Shown: piece by piece, positions 10,644 to 23,799 of the stretch
Numbering within the stretch: the stretch's first letter is position 1
Layout of the letters: each line of letters starts with the position of its first letter
NCBI GenBank assembly: GCA_036365515.1
Contig: CM070875.1
Location: forward strand, 103,644,628 to 103,708,627
From: Torymus aiolomorphi
Taxonomy: Eukaryota > Arthropoda > Insecta > Hymenoptera > Torymidae
Direction: 5' to 3'
Length of the DNA stretch: 64,000 nucleotides
Translations under genes and position numbers: made by a program
Notes under the pieces: model-generated
The model's database searches: none
What the model saw: only the letters and a program-made list of their open reading frames with translations
What the model was told of the DNA's origin: nothing

Positions 10644-11066
10644 TTAGGTACAGAACGGCGCCGTACGCTTTTTAGATGCGTCAGCAAATCCGTGTACTTC
10701 TACCGAGGTATGCGGAGTATAACCGGACCATCGCGGGATTTTGATCTCGCCGATCATTGAAAGTTCGTACGCCCATTTAATCCATTGTTGCGCAACTTCT
10801 TCCGATAAAGGATCATCCCATCCAACCTTTTGAAGCCAGAGTGTCTGCAAGAGGATTTTTGTGACGACAACTACTGTGGCAATCCAGCCTAGTGGGTCAA
10901 AGATGCGTGCGATGTGCGAAAGCACACTTCTTTTGGTCGCAGGTTTTGTAGGTTCAAGATCACTAATGTGAAAACAAAAGTAATCACCGTTAGTGTGCCA
11001 GGCAATACCCAGCAATGGTATCGAAACATCTGGGTTGCAAAGCGTTATTTTGTCTTCCGCTAACAT
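10644..11066 (-). pseudogene. BEL/Pao RT connection and RNase H start
   Basis: LLGIAWHTNGDYFCF, then KRSVLSHIARIFDPLGW and LLQTLWLQKVGWDDPL, are diagnostic of the Pao RT thumb/connection. HGFADASKKRT near the end is the start of RNase H, where the usual A-Y-G context is already altered. The reading frame is separated from the RT palm by a stop at about 11090. Confidence 0.9.
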
Positions 11067-11108
11067 GTTCTCTGACAGTTCCGAAAGAGCTTATGGATCA
11101 TTGGCAGA

Positions 11109-11984
11109 TCATTTCCTCAGGTTCATCTGACCCTTTGCGAAGAGACTAACTAAATCGCTAATTTTTTCTTTAGCTTCGGAAAAAGTGTAAACTCCAGTCA
11201 GCACATTGTCCGAATACATTTCATTTCGTACAACCTTTGCTGCGATTGGGTACTTCTGCTCATGGTCAGTAGCCATTTGCAAGAGTATTGGCAACGATAA
11301 GTACAGTGAACTTGTTAGTCCATAAGTAACGGTGTTGAGAAGATAGACACCAATTTTCTCTAAAGGACTAAAACGCCATAAAATCGGTTGAAATTTCCTG
11401 TCTAGCGGATGAGTACCTATCTGTCGGAACATTTTTTCGACGTCCGCTGAAAAGGCAATTTTATAATTTCTATCTTTACAAATGAGATCAGTTGAACTTA
11501 GAAGCAAATTTCGTCCACTGTATAACAGATCGTTTAGCGACTCGCCTGTGTCCAGTCTATTTGATCCATTAAACACGGTTCTTAATTTGGTAGTGGAGCT
11601 ATTTTCTCTCCAAATACCATGATGAGGAAGAAAAAAGTAGTCAGAATTTCTCAAAGGTGATTCCTCAATAGCAGTCATGTGATCTAAATCAACGTATTCT
11701 TGCATGAATTTACTGTACTCTAGCTCAAGTATTTTGTCCTTTTGAAAGTTGGATTCTATACGTTTTAAGGCTCTTAGAGCGTGTGAGTACGAGCTACCGA
11801 GTTTCAGCTTTTCTAGCAAATTCGAATCTTTCCAGGGTAGTCTTACAGTACAACGCCCTGACTGATCTCTGTAAGTAGTGCTAAAAAAGAGATCTTCACA
11901 AGTTTTTTCTTCGACTGAACAAGAATTTTTATTGGCCAATATTTCTTCCGCCCGCCAAAATTCTTGGAGAAGATCGGATAGCAA
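11109..11984 (-). pseudogene. BEL/Pao reverse transcriptase palm
   Basis: The 291-codon frame contains LRTVFNGSNRLDTGESLNDL, FSADVEKMFRQI (first catalytic Asp) and MYSDNVLTG. The last sits where Y-V-D-D is expected, so the second metal-binding Asp is replaced by Asn. The polymerase would be inactive. Gag, protease and the 5' LTR are not recognisable to the right, so this element is 5'-truncated. Confidence 0.9.
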
Positions 11985-14378
<2,394 letters not shown>

Positions 14379-14640
14379 CACGGAGAAAAATTTTGTAGTA
14401 AAAATTACTAGTTTTTTTATAATAAACGTGAGACAGACTCATATTCTCATGGAAATTACTACAATTTATAATAAAAATTGATATTTATATAGTAAAAATT
14501 AAAAAAAAAGATGGCAATTTTTACTATTAGTTGTAGTAATTTTTACTATTAATTGTAGTAATTTTTATGAGAACATGAGTCTCTCCCACATTAACTATAC
14601 AAAATAGTTATTGTTACTACCAAATTTTTGTCGGTGATGT
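14379..14640. mobile_element. MITE with CACGGAGAAAAAT-type inverted ends
   Basis: The left end CACGGAGAAAAATTTTGTAG pairs with the right end reading CACCGACAAAAATTTGGTAG on the other strand. The arms continue through AAAATTACTA and a GAGACAGACTCAT / ATGAGTCTCTCCCAC block. It has no coding capacity and is about 260 bp long. The end resembles the MITE at 52979-53209, suggesting one family mobilised by a mariner-type transposase. Confidence 0.65.
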
Positions 14641-14792
14641 AAGAGAAATTAATTACTCCTCAACAGTTTAACATTATATTAACATTTTTTTACTCAAAAG
14701 CTCGAAAACAAAATTTAATAACTGGCACTAGTTTTAAGGTTACCATTGGAGATAAATACATTATGGTTTAAAAATTATTTAAAAAAATCGAT

Positions 14793-15117
14793 TTATTGAA
14801 TTGATGTATGTAGTATAGGAAATACAATAAATCTATCTTTAATTGGTATTTTACACATTTTTCCAACAATGCTATCGCAAAGCCAAGTATCCATTTTTCT
14901 TGTTTTTTTCACCATAAAAATCTTTAATGTACTAGATTTATACGGAAATGTATAAAAATCATCTATTGGAGATAGTATTTCACCAATTACATAATACATA
15001 TTATTTTCAGATTTAGCAAAATTGAAAACTTCTATAATACATCCAATATCTAAAAGTACTGTATCATTTCTATCATCGTCACAAAAATTCGAAACATATT
15101 GAGATTCATTACCATTA
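14793..15117 (-). pseudogene. C-terminal part of a C2H2-family insect protein
   Basis: The minus frame is open from about 15117 to the stop at 14793. It reads DIGCIIEVFNFAKSE, then YYVIGEILSPIDDFYTFPYK, and finally DRFIVFPILHTSIQ. From memory this pattern ends a large uncharacterised insect protein family that starts with a C2H2 finger, the same type as the minus ORF at 16522-17055. The two could be the ends of one gene, with copia sequence and a plus-strand ORF between them. The ATG at 14999 is internal. Confidence 0.45.
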
Positions 15118-15121
15118 TGTA

Positions 15122-15253
15122 CACGAGAGCGTTAAAAACGAAGAGATTGAAATTGTAAAAATCGACTCAGAAAATAATATAGCCGATGTATTCACGAAAG
15201 CATTATGTAAAGATAAGTTTGTTAAATTCAGAGAATTGTTAAATGTAAAATGA
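15122..15253 (+). pseudogene. Ty1/copia RNase H C-terminus
   Basis: The frame ends IEIVKIDSENNIADVFTKAL and then KFVKFRELLNVK before a TGA. IADVFTK is the hallmark end of copia RNase H. A purine tract and an LTR follow. Only the last 40 or so codons survive, because the frame meets unrelated sequence at about 15118. Confidence 0.85.
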
Positions 15254-15290
15254 AAATGATGAAATAGTACAATATAAATGTAAGGAGGCG

Positions 15291-15516
15291 TGTTGAGAAT
15301 ATACATATTATATTGTATAGCGCGCGACACACGTATGTACACATGTGTATCTCCCCACCCCATAACGTGTGAGAGCCGACGGGCGAGCGCGACGCTCCTG
15401 CAAACTTGTCGTCAGACCGAGAATGGCCCGCGCCAAGTGTAGTCATACTGTATCTTAAATGTAAGTCTTTTAATAAACTCTTTTATTCTATCCAATTGTT
15501 GTGTCTTTATTCAACA
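15291..15516 (+). mobile_element. Ty1/copia 3' LTR
   Basis: The 226-bp segment starts TGTTGAGAATATAC right after the purine run AAGGAGGCG and ends TTTATTCAACA, so it has TGTTGA...TCAACA inverted tips. AATAAA at about 15472 would serve as poly(A) signal. No 5' LTR partner is in the window. Confidence 0.8.
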
Positions 15517-16085
15517 AATTCAAAACAAGTTTCGACGACATTGATAAATATTTTCGTGGACTTGATAATAGTTTAAAGTACCAGAAAATTTACGGAAACG
15601 GCTGGACTTTAAAATTCACCACAAGTCACCAGGAAAAAGCAATCGAAATTGAAGAAGACAGGAGGCCTGGTGTTGGTCGAATCAAACGGTTTCGCCATAG
15701 TTTGGTAATGAAAAAAGTTACTTTTGATTGTCTCCAAGAATTTATTGTAAAGTGTGTCGATACTCGTCTTAAATATTTAAATTCTATTGCGAGTAGTGTA
15801 CAATATCTTACCTGCGACATTATGGAGTTTATTAAAACTAAAAGTAGTCTCATGCATGAAGCACACGTACAACTGTATATACCTAGTATTGTAAAAGACG
15901 TTGTAAATTTAGTTGATAATGATGTAATAGACGAAATAACCTCTAGTGTAGAAAAGCAATGTAAAGAAAAAGATCAAGCGTCTCTACCTAAGCGCGACGT
16001 TGTTGATGTTTTGTATCAGATTGTATCGTTACACATGTCAAGAATTGTTGATATATTAAATACTATATTATTTGATAATAAATAG
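15501..16085 (+). CDS. Hypothetical protein, unknown function
   Basis: A 194-codon frame beginning inside the end of the copia LTR, so the first codons are probably not native. It reads DDIDKYFRGLDNSLKYQKIY and later WTLKFTTSHQEKAIEIEEDR and ends NTILFDNK. It is hydrophilic and probably helical. I see no signal peptide, membrane segment or catalytic motif. Codon use is AT-rich like the neighbouring element genes. It may be an exon of a transposon or host gene, or the 5' portion of a gene disrupted by the LTR. Confidence 0.4.
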   Translation: MSLFNKFKTSFDDIDKYFRGLDNSLKYQKIYGNGWTLKFTTSHQEKAIEIEEDRRPGVGRIKRFRHSLVMKKVTFDCLQEFIVKCVDTRLKYLNSIASSVQYLTCDIMEFIKTKSSLMHEAHVQLYIPSIVKDVVNLVDNDVIDEITSSVEKQCKEKDQASLPKRDVVDVLYQIVSLHMSRIVDILNTILFDNK

Positions 16086-16521
16086 AAAATTTTGAATATA
16101 CTTACCATGTACTTCTTTTTGTCTTCCTTGCCTTCTTCTTAATCCCAACTTATTATATTTTTAAAACCGTTAATTTTTAATTTACATTTCTAAATTGTAA
16201 CTTATATAAATTAAATTTTATTTCACGAAATGAAGCTAGCTTGCATTTGAATATTTTTTGAATGAGTATTTTTAAATTATTTAATTGAAAGAATAAAAAA
16301 TTAGTTGAAATTAGATACTCATAAATATTTTAATTTGCTGACGCAATATGTAATTTGATTACCTGTGTATATCAAATAATCGACTGAAACACGTACACAC
16401 ACGCATACACACGTGTGTATGTGACTTCTTGGCCTTGACCCCCAGCTGTATGCACAAAACTTTGCTAACGCAGCGCTATGACGAGGCCCGACAAACATTG
16501 ACCTGGGCTGGCACCGATGAG
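16086..16521. other. AT-rich spacer, no gene seen
   Basis: A short CA/TG-rich patch lies at 16390-16425. Nothing else is recognisable. Confidence 0.4.
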
Positions 16522-17055
16522 TCATTGTTTGGGTCTCGCCATAGTGCTGCTATAACTACTGATGTAAACAATCTTTTTTAAATTCTTGTTCACAATATCA
16601 GCTATAACGGCTTTATAAACACTATTAATTTCATTTATAAGAGAAAATACTTTTTTTCTATTTAAATCACTATCACTGTGAAGCTTAAAAATGAGAAGTA
16701 ATCCCATATTATGCAAAGAATCATTCGTTAATACATCAAAAAATTGTTCTGAATCTAAATACATGTTTTTATTGAAATCGTCATCTTGACTATTTGACGT
16801 TTCAGAACCACCAGATTCGTAATCATAAGTAATTTCATACGAGCCGTTGATATTCGGAACACTCTCGTTGGTTTTACATTTAATATCTTTCATAAATACA
16901 TCGTTGTTTATATTATCAATGTTCGCATTTGTAGTAGGTATACTATGTTTTCGCCTAATATGCTCTTTTAAAGATTTAAACTTATCATAACATCTATAAC
17001 AGTCAGTAAACGTACACTTGTTAAGTCTTGAGTATCGAGGATATCTGGCTTTCAC
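16522..17055 (-). CDS. C2H2 zinc-finger protein, N-terminal exon
   Basis: A 177-codon frame with one C2H2 finger near the N-terminus: C-x4-C-x12-H-x4-H, in CTFTDCYRCYDKFK and KEHIRRKH. Then comes an acidic/serine linker (ESGGSETSNSQDDDF) and a helical segment containing LLLIFKLHSDSDLNRKKVF. The pattern resembles a large uncharacterised insect family with an N-terminal finger. The annotated first 13 residues (MKARYPRYSRLNK) are antisense to a tRNA-Glu relic at 17038-17088, so the real start or upstream exon lies elsewhere. The C-terminal end of a similar protein is at 14793-15117. A DNA- or RNA-binding role is inferred only from the finger. Confidence 0.5.
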   Translation of the reverse strand: MKARYPRYSRLNKCTFTDCYRCYDKFKSLKEHIRRKHSIPTTNANIDNINNDVFMKDIKCKTNESVPNINGSYEITYDYESGGSETSNSQDDDFNKNMYLDSEQFFDVLTNDSLHNMGLLLIFKLHSDSDLNRKKVFSLINEINSVYKAVIADIVNKNLKKIVYISSYSSTMARPKQ

Positions 17056-17116
17056 CCAGAAGGCTCGGCTTCGATTCCCGGTACCGGAACCACTGTTAAG
17101 TCTTAAGTGTCGAGGA
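17015..17116 (+). tRNA. tRNA-Glu(TTC) 3' half with CCA, flanked by direct repeats
   Basis: Positions 17038-17088 match the anticodon arm, variable loop, T arm and acceptor 3' strand of eukaryotic tRNA-Glu. The anticodon stem is a perfect 5 bp around loop CTTTCAC (anticodon TTC at 17051-17053) and the B box is CTTCGATTCCC. The T stem has a C-C mismatch. The segment is directly followed by ACCA, as in a mature tRNA. The 5' half is replaced. Imperfect 26-bp direct repeats (GTTAAGTCTT..GT(A)TCGAGGA) lie at 17015-17041 and 17091-17116. It is therefore a retroposed tRNA fragment, not a functional gene. Confidence 0.6.
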
Positions 17117-17948
17117 ATCTACTCTTATATTTGACTGTTAAATATATTTTGGCTTATTTACCTTTTTCCTGTTGAGGGTTTAGAAATAAATACACTGCTG
17201 CAGTTTCAATCAATTTCACTTCTAATTATTTAACAATTAAATAAATGAACTTTTACAATGAATTGATACAAAATCGCTAGTGCTTTACAACTAATTATAT
17301 TTGATTTGTTCGATTGATGGATAAATAGATGCGTAATATGCGCGATTAATTAATACCGATATGTTATTGAAATTATTGATATAAGAAATTCTCTTAGTAA
17401 TTGAATGTAGGGTATTTGACCCGTATAAAATATTCACTACTCCTTTTGTCGACTGGAGTTGTACGGAGTTCGCGATCTTTTCACGATTACTAATTTGTGT
17501 GGTGAGAGTCGCCGTATTTATTAAGCGATTAAATTAGGTTGAAGATGATTTTGACGTTGAATCAAAATCATCTTTTTAAACAAATTTAGTAAACATTTTG
17601 ACATAAAGCGTTCGGTTTCGAAGTTAAGAAATGCTGAATCTACATAAAAGTTTCGACGAGCGTACACCTTCGTGAAGTAGGTGGCTCGCTACGTCACGCT
17701 GTTTCGTAGCCGAAATGCTGCGTTTTCAGATTTACAATTACATCAGTTTGTGGGTCAGAAAATTACTGATGAGAAATATGCATGTAAATTGATTTTAGAA
17801 ATACGTCACGGACGTAACACACTTATAGCGATTTGATTGTTCATGAAAAGGAATGTGATTGATTAATGACGTAAGATCGCTGAACACTAAATCACATTGA
17901 TTGCATTTTTCCATATTAATAATATTTATGTAAACGTAAACTAGAATA
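17117..17948. other. Intergenic DNA, no gene seen
   Basis: AT-rich, with one GC-richer patch (17620-17720). No ORF or repeat is recognised. Confidence 0.4.
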
Positions 17949-20682
17949 CTAATTATTTAATTTTGCAACAATGTGTCCATTCAAAACGTCGAGGGACACG
18001 TTTTTTAAATCCACTGGTAGATTTATATTAAACAGGCATTTTTGAACAAAAAGCCATAGTGTATTTGAGGTTTCTGGGTATTTGCAATCAAATACAAAGA
18101 AAATCTTCAGAGCTAGTTGAAGTGCTTCTAAAACAGTTGACTTCTTGTAATATTCATCGTTTATAACTATATAATATTCTGTAATATTGAACAAAGGTCC
18201 TGCAGCTACGATGAACGGTTGAAATGTTTCTTGTCTCCTCCTAAGCTTCTCTTTAAATTGTGTAACTGATCCTTCCAGTTCAGCAGGCGTCTAGAATAAT
18301 AAAAATAAATTAGATTTTTACTTTTAAAAAACGAGAAGTAAACGCGAAAGACGGATAAAGCAAAAAAGACTCGGTTTTAACACTGACACTGACATAAGAG
18401 CACTACATTTTCATGTATGCTTTTTGGATATACGCAAAATCATGTGCTTACAACGCTAAAAAGTGCCCTTATCATTCTGTGTTATAGAAAACAAACGGCT
18501 ACGAAGCACTATACCAGCAGGCACGCCGCACGCACGCTCAATAGCCCCTCCACCCCGCGAGCGGTGCGCGCATGACAACACTGGTAGGCGTAGCGCCCGT
18601 CAAGCCCTTTTCTCACATATTATCGTTCTTTAGACCCGCAATGCTGGATAGCTCCCGATTTTTCGAAACAGTCTCTCGTGAGAAGCTTGATGAGCACGAC
18701 TTACGCGAGTGTTGCCATGCGTTCGTGAACAACTTAAAACTGAGAAAATAGTCTTATTGTCGAACACACATTACCTATGCTTAAAATATCTATAGAGAAC
18801 ACGAGTACATGCATTTATTAATAATAAAAAAAATTAACCTGAACATGTAGAATAAACGTTTCTCGTCGTTCATCGATAGATAGCTTTGCAGGGCGCTGAT
18901 TGTTATTAGCGTTACTTTTTCTTTTCCTTATCTGTTGAGAGCTAATTATATATGGGAGCAGATAAAAAATCATAAAATCTTCTTGAGCTATAATAGTATT
19001 ATATATTATTAGATTTTTTAAAATGAAAGAAGGGTTGTCAATTATTAAAAATATATGCAAATCATAAACAATTTATCTAAATAAATCGTTTAAACCTGTT
19101 TTATATTATACATGGTGCAAGCTGCAACACTTACTTTTTATTAACTCAGTATTCGACAAACTTATAATCAATGCTTGAGTCTCAGCGTTAAAACTTCGTC
19201 GTACAACTTCTAGATCAACTTTAATACAGTCTTTTATTTTATTCCAATCAATTTCAGAAACAAATTGCTTATTTGGATAGAGTCTTTCAAAATCATATTC
19301 AATCTGAAATCAAATTATTCTATTAAACATTAAGCATAAAATTTATTATAAAATTATAAAAAATTAAATAAATTAGATCATTTTTCAAAAATTATTCAAC
19401 GCTATTTGCTTTTATTTTTTTATAAAAAAAATATTCAAACTTACTAGTGTTTCTCCCTTCTCTGATTGTAAACATAAAAAATTTGAAATGTAATCATGAG
19501 TTGAAATTCCAACAGCTAACTGGTGCCGTCTTATGTGATATGTATCTTTCCAAGATATTTCAATAGTATTCCAGTCTTCCACATTTGTTTTCAAATAATC
19601 CAACTCATTTGAATCATCCTCGGTTTGTATCACTTCATTTATTTGCGCTTGCTCTTCTCTTACAACACGAGCTAAGATTTCTGTTCCTCTCAAGCGGTTT
19701 TCTTCATAATTGTAGTGATCCCATAACTTTCCACTAGGCGATATTCGCTGCCTACCAACTTTCTTGTATGGTATGACATACGTTGATGCATTTTCATTGT
19801 TAAATAATGATACTATTTTTTTGGCTAAGATGCTAAATCTTGCTGACGATATTCTAAAAAATTATTATAATATATTTATAATAAGCTAATTATAATATTT
19901 ATTAATTTATATAATATTGTAAAAATAAAAATTTGGAAATAAATTATAAAGCTTAAAGTTAAAAGAAGGGAAGTTTAATTCTATATAACAAATTTAATGC
20001 TTTTCGCTTTGAGCATTTTAATTTAAAAATGAAATTTCAACAAAAAATCTACTTATTCAAATTTAGATAGTTGATTTTCAGGAGCAATGTTGCGTAACTG
20101 CCACTCATTCTCCCTAGTTACAACTAGCCTGACAAGCTTACCTCGAGTTGTTGATTTTAAAAGCTGATTGTTGTTGTTGTACTCTCTTAAAATTTCTTTT
20201 CCTTGTCTGTTCTGCCTCAAATACTCTGCTAACCCCTGTAATAGCAGAATATAATAATAGAATATAAAAACAGAATTTTCAGAATTTATAAAATTATTTA
20301 AAGCTATATTTAAGTGTATATACATACTGTGGTAACTAGTGCTGGAGGATCTCCTTCTTTGTCGGTTACGTCTGCTGCACTTAGATTCTCTGTTTCGTTT
20401 TCGTATTCTACTCTTATTTCATTTCCGACGTTGCCTCCGACTTCATTATTTGTAACATTGGTTATCAATCCCTTGAGATGTATCATTGTCTTCTATAGAA
20501 GGTTCTTTCTCCTATTAAGCATGTAAATAATAAAAAATGTGTGCTTATTTACATTTCTATCAGAATTAAAGAAGAGAGCTTGAAGGAAAGAGATACATGG
20601 AAAAAATAATGGAAAATGATTCGCATTCACCTGTCAGGAATAGGTTGGATTAGGAAATTACCTGTCTCAAAACACCAGCCAT
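17949..20682 (-). CDS. Multi-exon gene of an uncharacterised insect protein family
   Basis: Exons on the minus strand, in order: 20662-20682 (MAGVLRQ), 20328-20511 or 20328-20492, 20053-20235, 19445-19853, 19135-19303, 18839-18987 and 17949-18290 (stop TAG). Splice sites are GT-AG. Donors include GTAATT, GTATGT, GTAAGT and GTTAAT. Phases agree at 20328/20235 and across the last four exons. Recognisable parts are an acidic N-terminus, GLAEYLRQNRQGKEIL, ARFSILAKKIVSLF, GKLWDHYNY, EYDFERLYPNKQF, FYLLPYI, PAELEGSVTQFKEKL and ALKIFFVFDCKYPE with WLFVQKCLFNI. From memory these match a repeated insect protein family without known function. Two problems remain: exon 2 has competing acceptors and a possible 1-nt frame error, and exon 3 reaches a TAA at 20053-20055 that does not join exon 4 in frame. 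It is either a young pseudogene or uses an unusual junction. Confidence 0.6.
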
Positions 20683-21700
20683 GATCTGTTATGTAATTAA
20701 AGCGATGAAACAATATGATCTGAATTTCACAATTCATGTATTATTAGTAATGTAATACTTACAGATTTTGAAAATAGAGATTTGAGCTTTGTTGTCAACT
20801 GGAAAAGCAATCGGGCCCCGTACCCTATGCACGGCTCTCGTGGCTGTTTCTCGCGCAATTTCCCACGTGTCCGAGTTAGGTTATGTTAAGTAGAAAATCA
20901 CCTATGCACGGTAGCAGTGTCATAAAAATTCACATAATGATTATTATTACATACAGCTATAATACGACGTATCTCGCAACTACTATTAATATCATAAATC
21001 ATTTAATACTTACATAAATATACAATGAAGATGTCGATGCCGGCTAAGAAAAAACGTTCTGGCTCCCTACACAATGCGCGACGCCGATACTCTGTTGATT
21101 CCCGCCAAATTCTCTTTTTCTGCGCGTTAGGGTTAGGTTAGTTTAAAAGGTGACTTAAGGCAACAGCAATAATTTATTTTCATAATTATTTAGCAGCTAT
21201 AAATTGTGTTACATAATGCATCTTAGCTGACATTAATATTATAAAATAGTAAATACTTACGGTTTAAATACTGAAAATCTTGACAATGACCAACAATGGC
21301 TTTGTGCGCGGTACACATGCTACACAGCTACATTTGTGAAACTATTAGTTAACCATACTTCACAAGTGTGAAATATTAGTATACGCACACATCATAGTAC
21401 TATATGATGTAAGAAAATTACAATGCAGTTTTGGAATATCTTTTACGCGTATGATAAAATTTGTGAGAAAGTCTACAATATTTGTAATCACATCTCTATA
21501 AAATTTATGAATAATTGCTTTTACTATACTGTGTAGTAATCTTTGCGGTGTCTGACATGCAATTTTTATCGAATAAATAATAAAAGTTCTTATATTTTAT
21601 GCAAATAGACTATGTTTCACAGTCTGTGGTCGGATTACCTATACAGCCTAGTAATTTTTACAAGGATTTTGGGAATTTTTCCAAAACTATTCTCTCCGTG
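20683..21700. promoter_or_regulatory. Upstream region of the minus-strand gene
   Basis: A GC-richer segment at 20810-20880 (CGGGCCCCGTACCC and CCCACGTGTCCGAG with an E-box CACGTG) is followed by GTTAGGTTATG. A second patch near 21110-21140 has GCGTTAGGGTTAGGTTAG. TTAGG-type words are common in hymenopteran promoters and also resemble the insect telomere repeat. Promoter function is inferred from position. The rest of the stretch is AT-rich with no gene seen. Confidence 0.3.
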
Positions 21701-22455
21701 TATATAATGCATCTAGGGAGAACAAAAGAAGACCAGTCTAGTGCTGCTCTAGCTGGGGTGGTCCTCCGTTCTCCCACACATACTTGGCGGGTTCGACGGG
21801 TTACAGTGTACCGATGAACTATTTAGTTATAAAATACTAAATTTATGCCTACATTTATTAATAATATATTTGAGTCTACTAAAAAGAAGTACATGGAATT
21901 TTATATCGATACCATTCAAATCATAATACTCTATGCAAAAACCTGAAATGTTGTGCATTGTTATGCAGTAAAAGACTTACATTTTAAATCGAATAGGATT
22001 TGTTATCAATCCATAACTTATTATAATTATTATAACCAAACATATGCCAAAGAACGTGTTTTCGTAAATTCAATTTGTGACTGAAAGTGTTAACAGAAAG
22101 CCAGTAAAATTTTATATATCGATTATTTATAGTCTTTGTAAAAGGCGGCTATGCATTCGACTAACCACTCTATACGCATTGTACATATTTTTGTATCCAT
22201 TTGTGCTTTTTTGATAAAAATAAAGTACTTAAGTAGTAGTTCAATTGATCCGTTTTTAGTAAGTTCAAGCTGTCCATTTATACTCTTCACCTGATGCTTA
22301 ATCAAGCTAACATTCATACAGAATTCATTCATTTTATCTACACCTTAAACTGTAAACCGTCGGGCCCGCCAAGTACGTGCGGGAGAACGGAGGACCACCC
22401 CTACTAGAGCAGATTTGGCCTAGTCTTCTTTTGTTCTCCCTAGATGAGTTATATA
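21701..22455. mobile_element. Non-autonomous element with about 95-bp inverted ends
   Basis: The left end, CATCTAGGGAGAACAAAAGA through GGTGGTCCTCCGTTCTCCC to GGCGGG, recurs inverted at 22352-22455. The arms are roughly 85% identical. The internal 550 bp is AT-rich without a coding frame. Ends begin GTATATAA on both sides. Confidence 0.7.
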
Positions 22456-23034
22456 CTATGGAAAATTTTAAATTGAGAATAACGAAAAATAATGATGTGT
22501 GGATAACTATGTAATTATTTCTATATTATAGGCTTAGTATCAGTTAAAAAATTAAATAATTTTCACTTTCATGGACGTAAAGTGTGTAGATTCTACATAG
22601 GCTTTTGCGGGAGTAAAATTTAATGTTGCACTTCACGCCGTTGGATTGCCTAATTGGCTCACTATATATCAGAAAAACGATCTGATCGCAAAACTCGTTC
22701 CCCAGTAAATATAATCCCTGAGAGCAGTTTTGCTAGCCATTGGGTTATTATCATGACGCTGGTGTAAAGTGTAACTTTACCCCCGAGGTACAAAAAATAC
22801 TATTATGTCAGTCAATTTAACTTCTGATATCTTGACTATAAGAAATTGATTTTAATACTTTCTTGTGTTTAATTTGTATAGATGGATGAAAAAATTTTCA
22901 CTACATTTCTTAGGAAACTCATAATGGTTGTTTCGGAGTGAGTTGGTTGCATTACTTCACTATCGATAATTGATTTCACTACATTCTCTTGTTTGATTTT
23001 CAGTGTAAAATCCAAATGGACACTTGTAATATAT
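22456..23034. other. Flank of the large TIR element
   Basis: No gene is seen. CTATCGATAATTGATTTCAC near 22970 recurs as a diverged direct copy near 27940 on the other side of the large element, followed on both sides by TTTGTTT(G/A)ATTT. Confidence 0.4.
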
Positions 23035-23584
23035 GGGAGCGTCCAGCAGAAACGGGCCACAGAGTGCCTTTTTTCGCGTAAAAGGCGCTCTGTTTAACTC
23101 GTTCATAATCGTATGCTGCGTCTTTGAAAAAAAAACCAAGGACCTATATCGATAGATTTTTTCCTGCTCTTTCCAATGGTGCCATTGTTTTTATTGCGAA
23201 ACGCTTTCTTCCGGACGAAAACTCGAGTTGAATATTGAAAGCCATTTTTTTCAAAGTATATCATGTTTTTTTTTTTCAAAATAAACTACACCATTGGAAA
23301 GTACAACTCTTAAGCTTCAAAACCCTATCTTGGAGAAGTTGGAGAAATAAAGGGTTTAAAAGCAACAACATGAAAAAGACAGCGCCGAGGGTCCGCGCGA
23401 GCCCCTCGCGCCCGTGCGTACGGCACGTTTAAGTGCACGCTCTATTCAATTCGCTAATAATCGTGTATCAAATCTCTGAAAAAAGAACTAAGGACATATA
23501 TCGATAGATGTTTTCCTGCTCTTTCCAATGGTACTATTATTTTTATTCCGAAATGCTTCTGTTTGGGATTAGTACCCGAAGTGC

Positions 23585-23596
23585 CCGCTAGATGGC
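23585..23596 (+). promoter_or_regulatory. CTCF-like core site in the element 5' region
   Basis: CCGCTAGATGGC, identical to 3193-3204. It lies 159 bp upstream of the element's first ATG. Function is inferred from the motif. Confidence 0.3.
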
Positions 23597-23743
23597 AAGC
23601 ACCAAGCGCGCTACCTTCAATGAAAAACATCACCCCGCGGGCTTAAATAGAGGCCTGCGTCGCCCACTAGCCAGGTGCTTTATGCACATGCCTTATTACT
23701 TTGCCCCTTTATCTTATTGCCTTAATAAAAAAAGCTTAATAAA

Positions 23744-23765
23744 ATGTCTAACATTTTAAATCGTT
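23744..23765 (+). pseudogene. Detached first seven codons of the transposase-like gene
   Basis: ATG TCT AAC ATT TTA AAT CGT encodes MSNILNR. The same ILNR codons reappear at 25000-25011 directly in front of the CCNPFDEIKH segment of the long ORF. The 13-bp ATTTTAAATCGTT (23753-23765 and 25000-25012) is the duplicated target of the Penelope-like insertion, so this is the native translation start. AATAAA-type and A-rich sequence precedes the ATG. Confidence 0.75.
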
Positions 23766-23799
23766 AATATACGTATTATGTCCACCCTCCATTATTTGA

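Noticed and set aside
21120..21140. GTTAGGGTTAGGTTAG as telomere repeat
   Set aside because: Only about three imperfect units; more likely a promoter-type word or chance.
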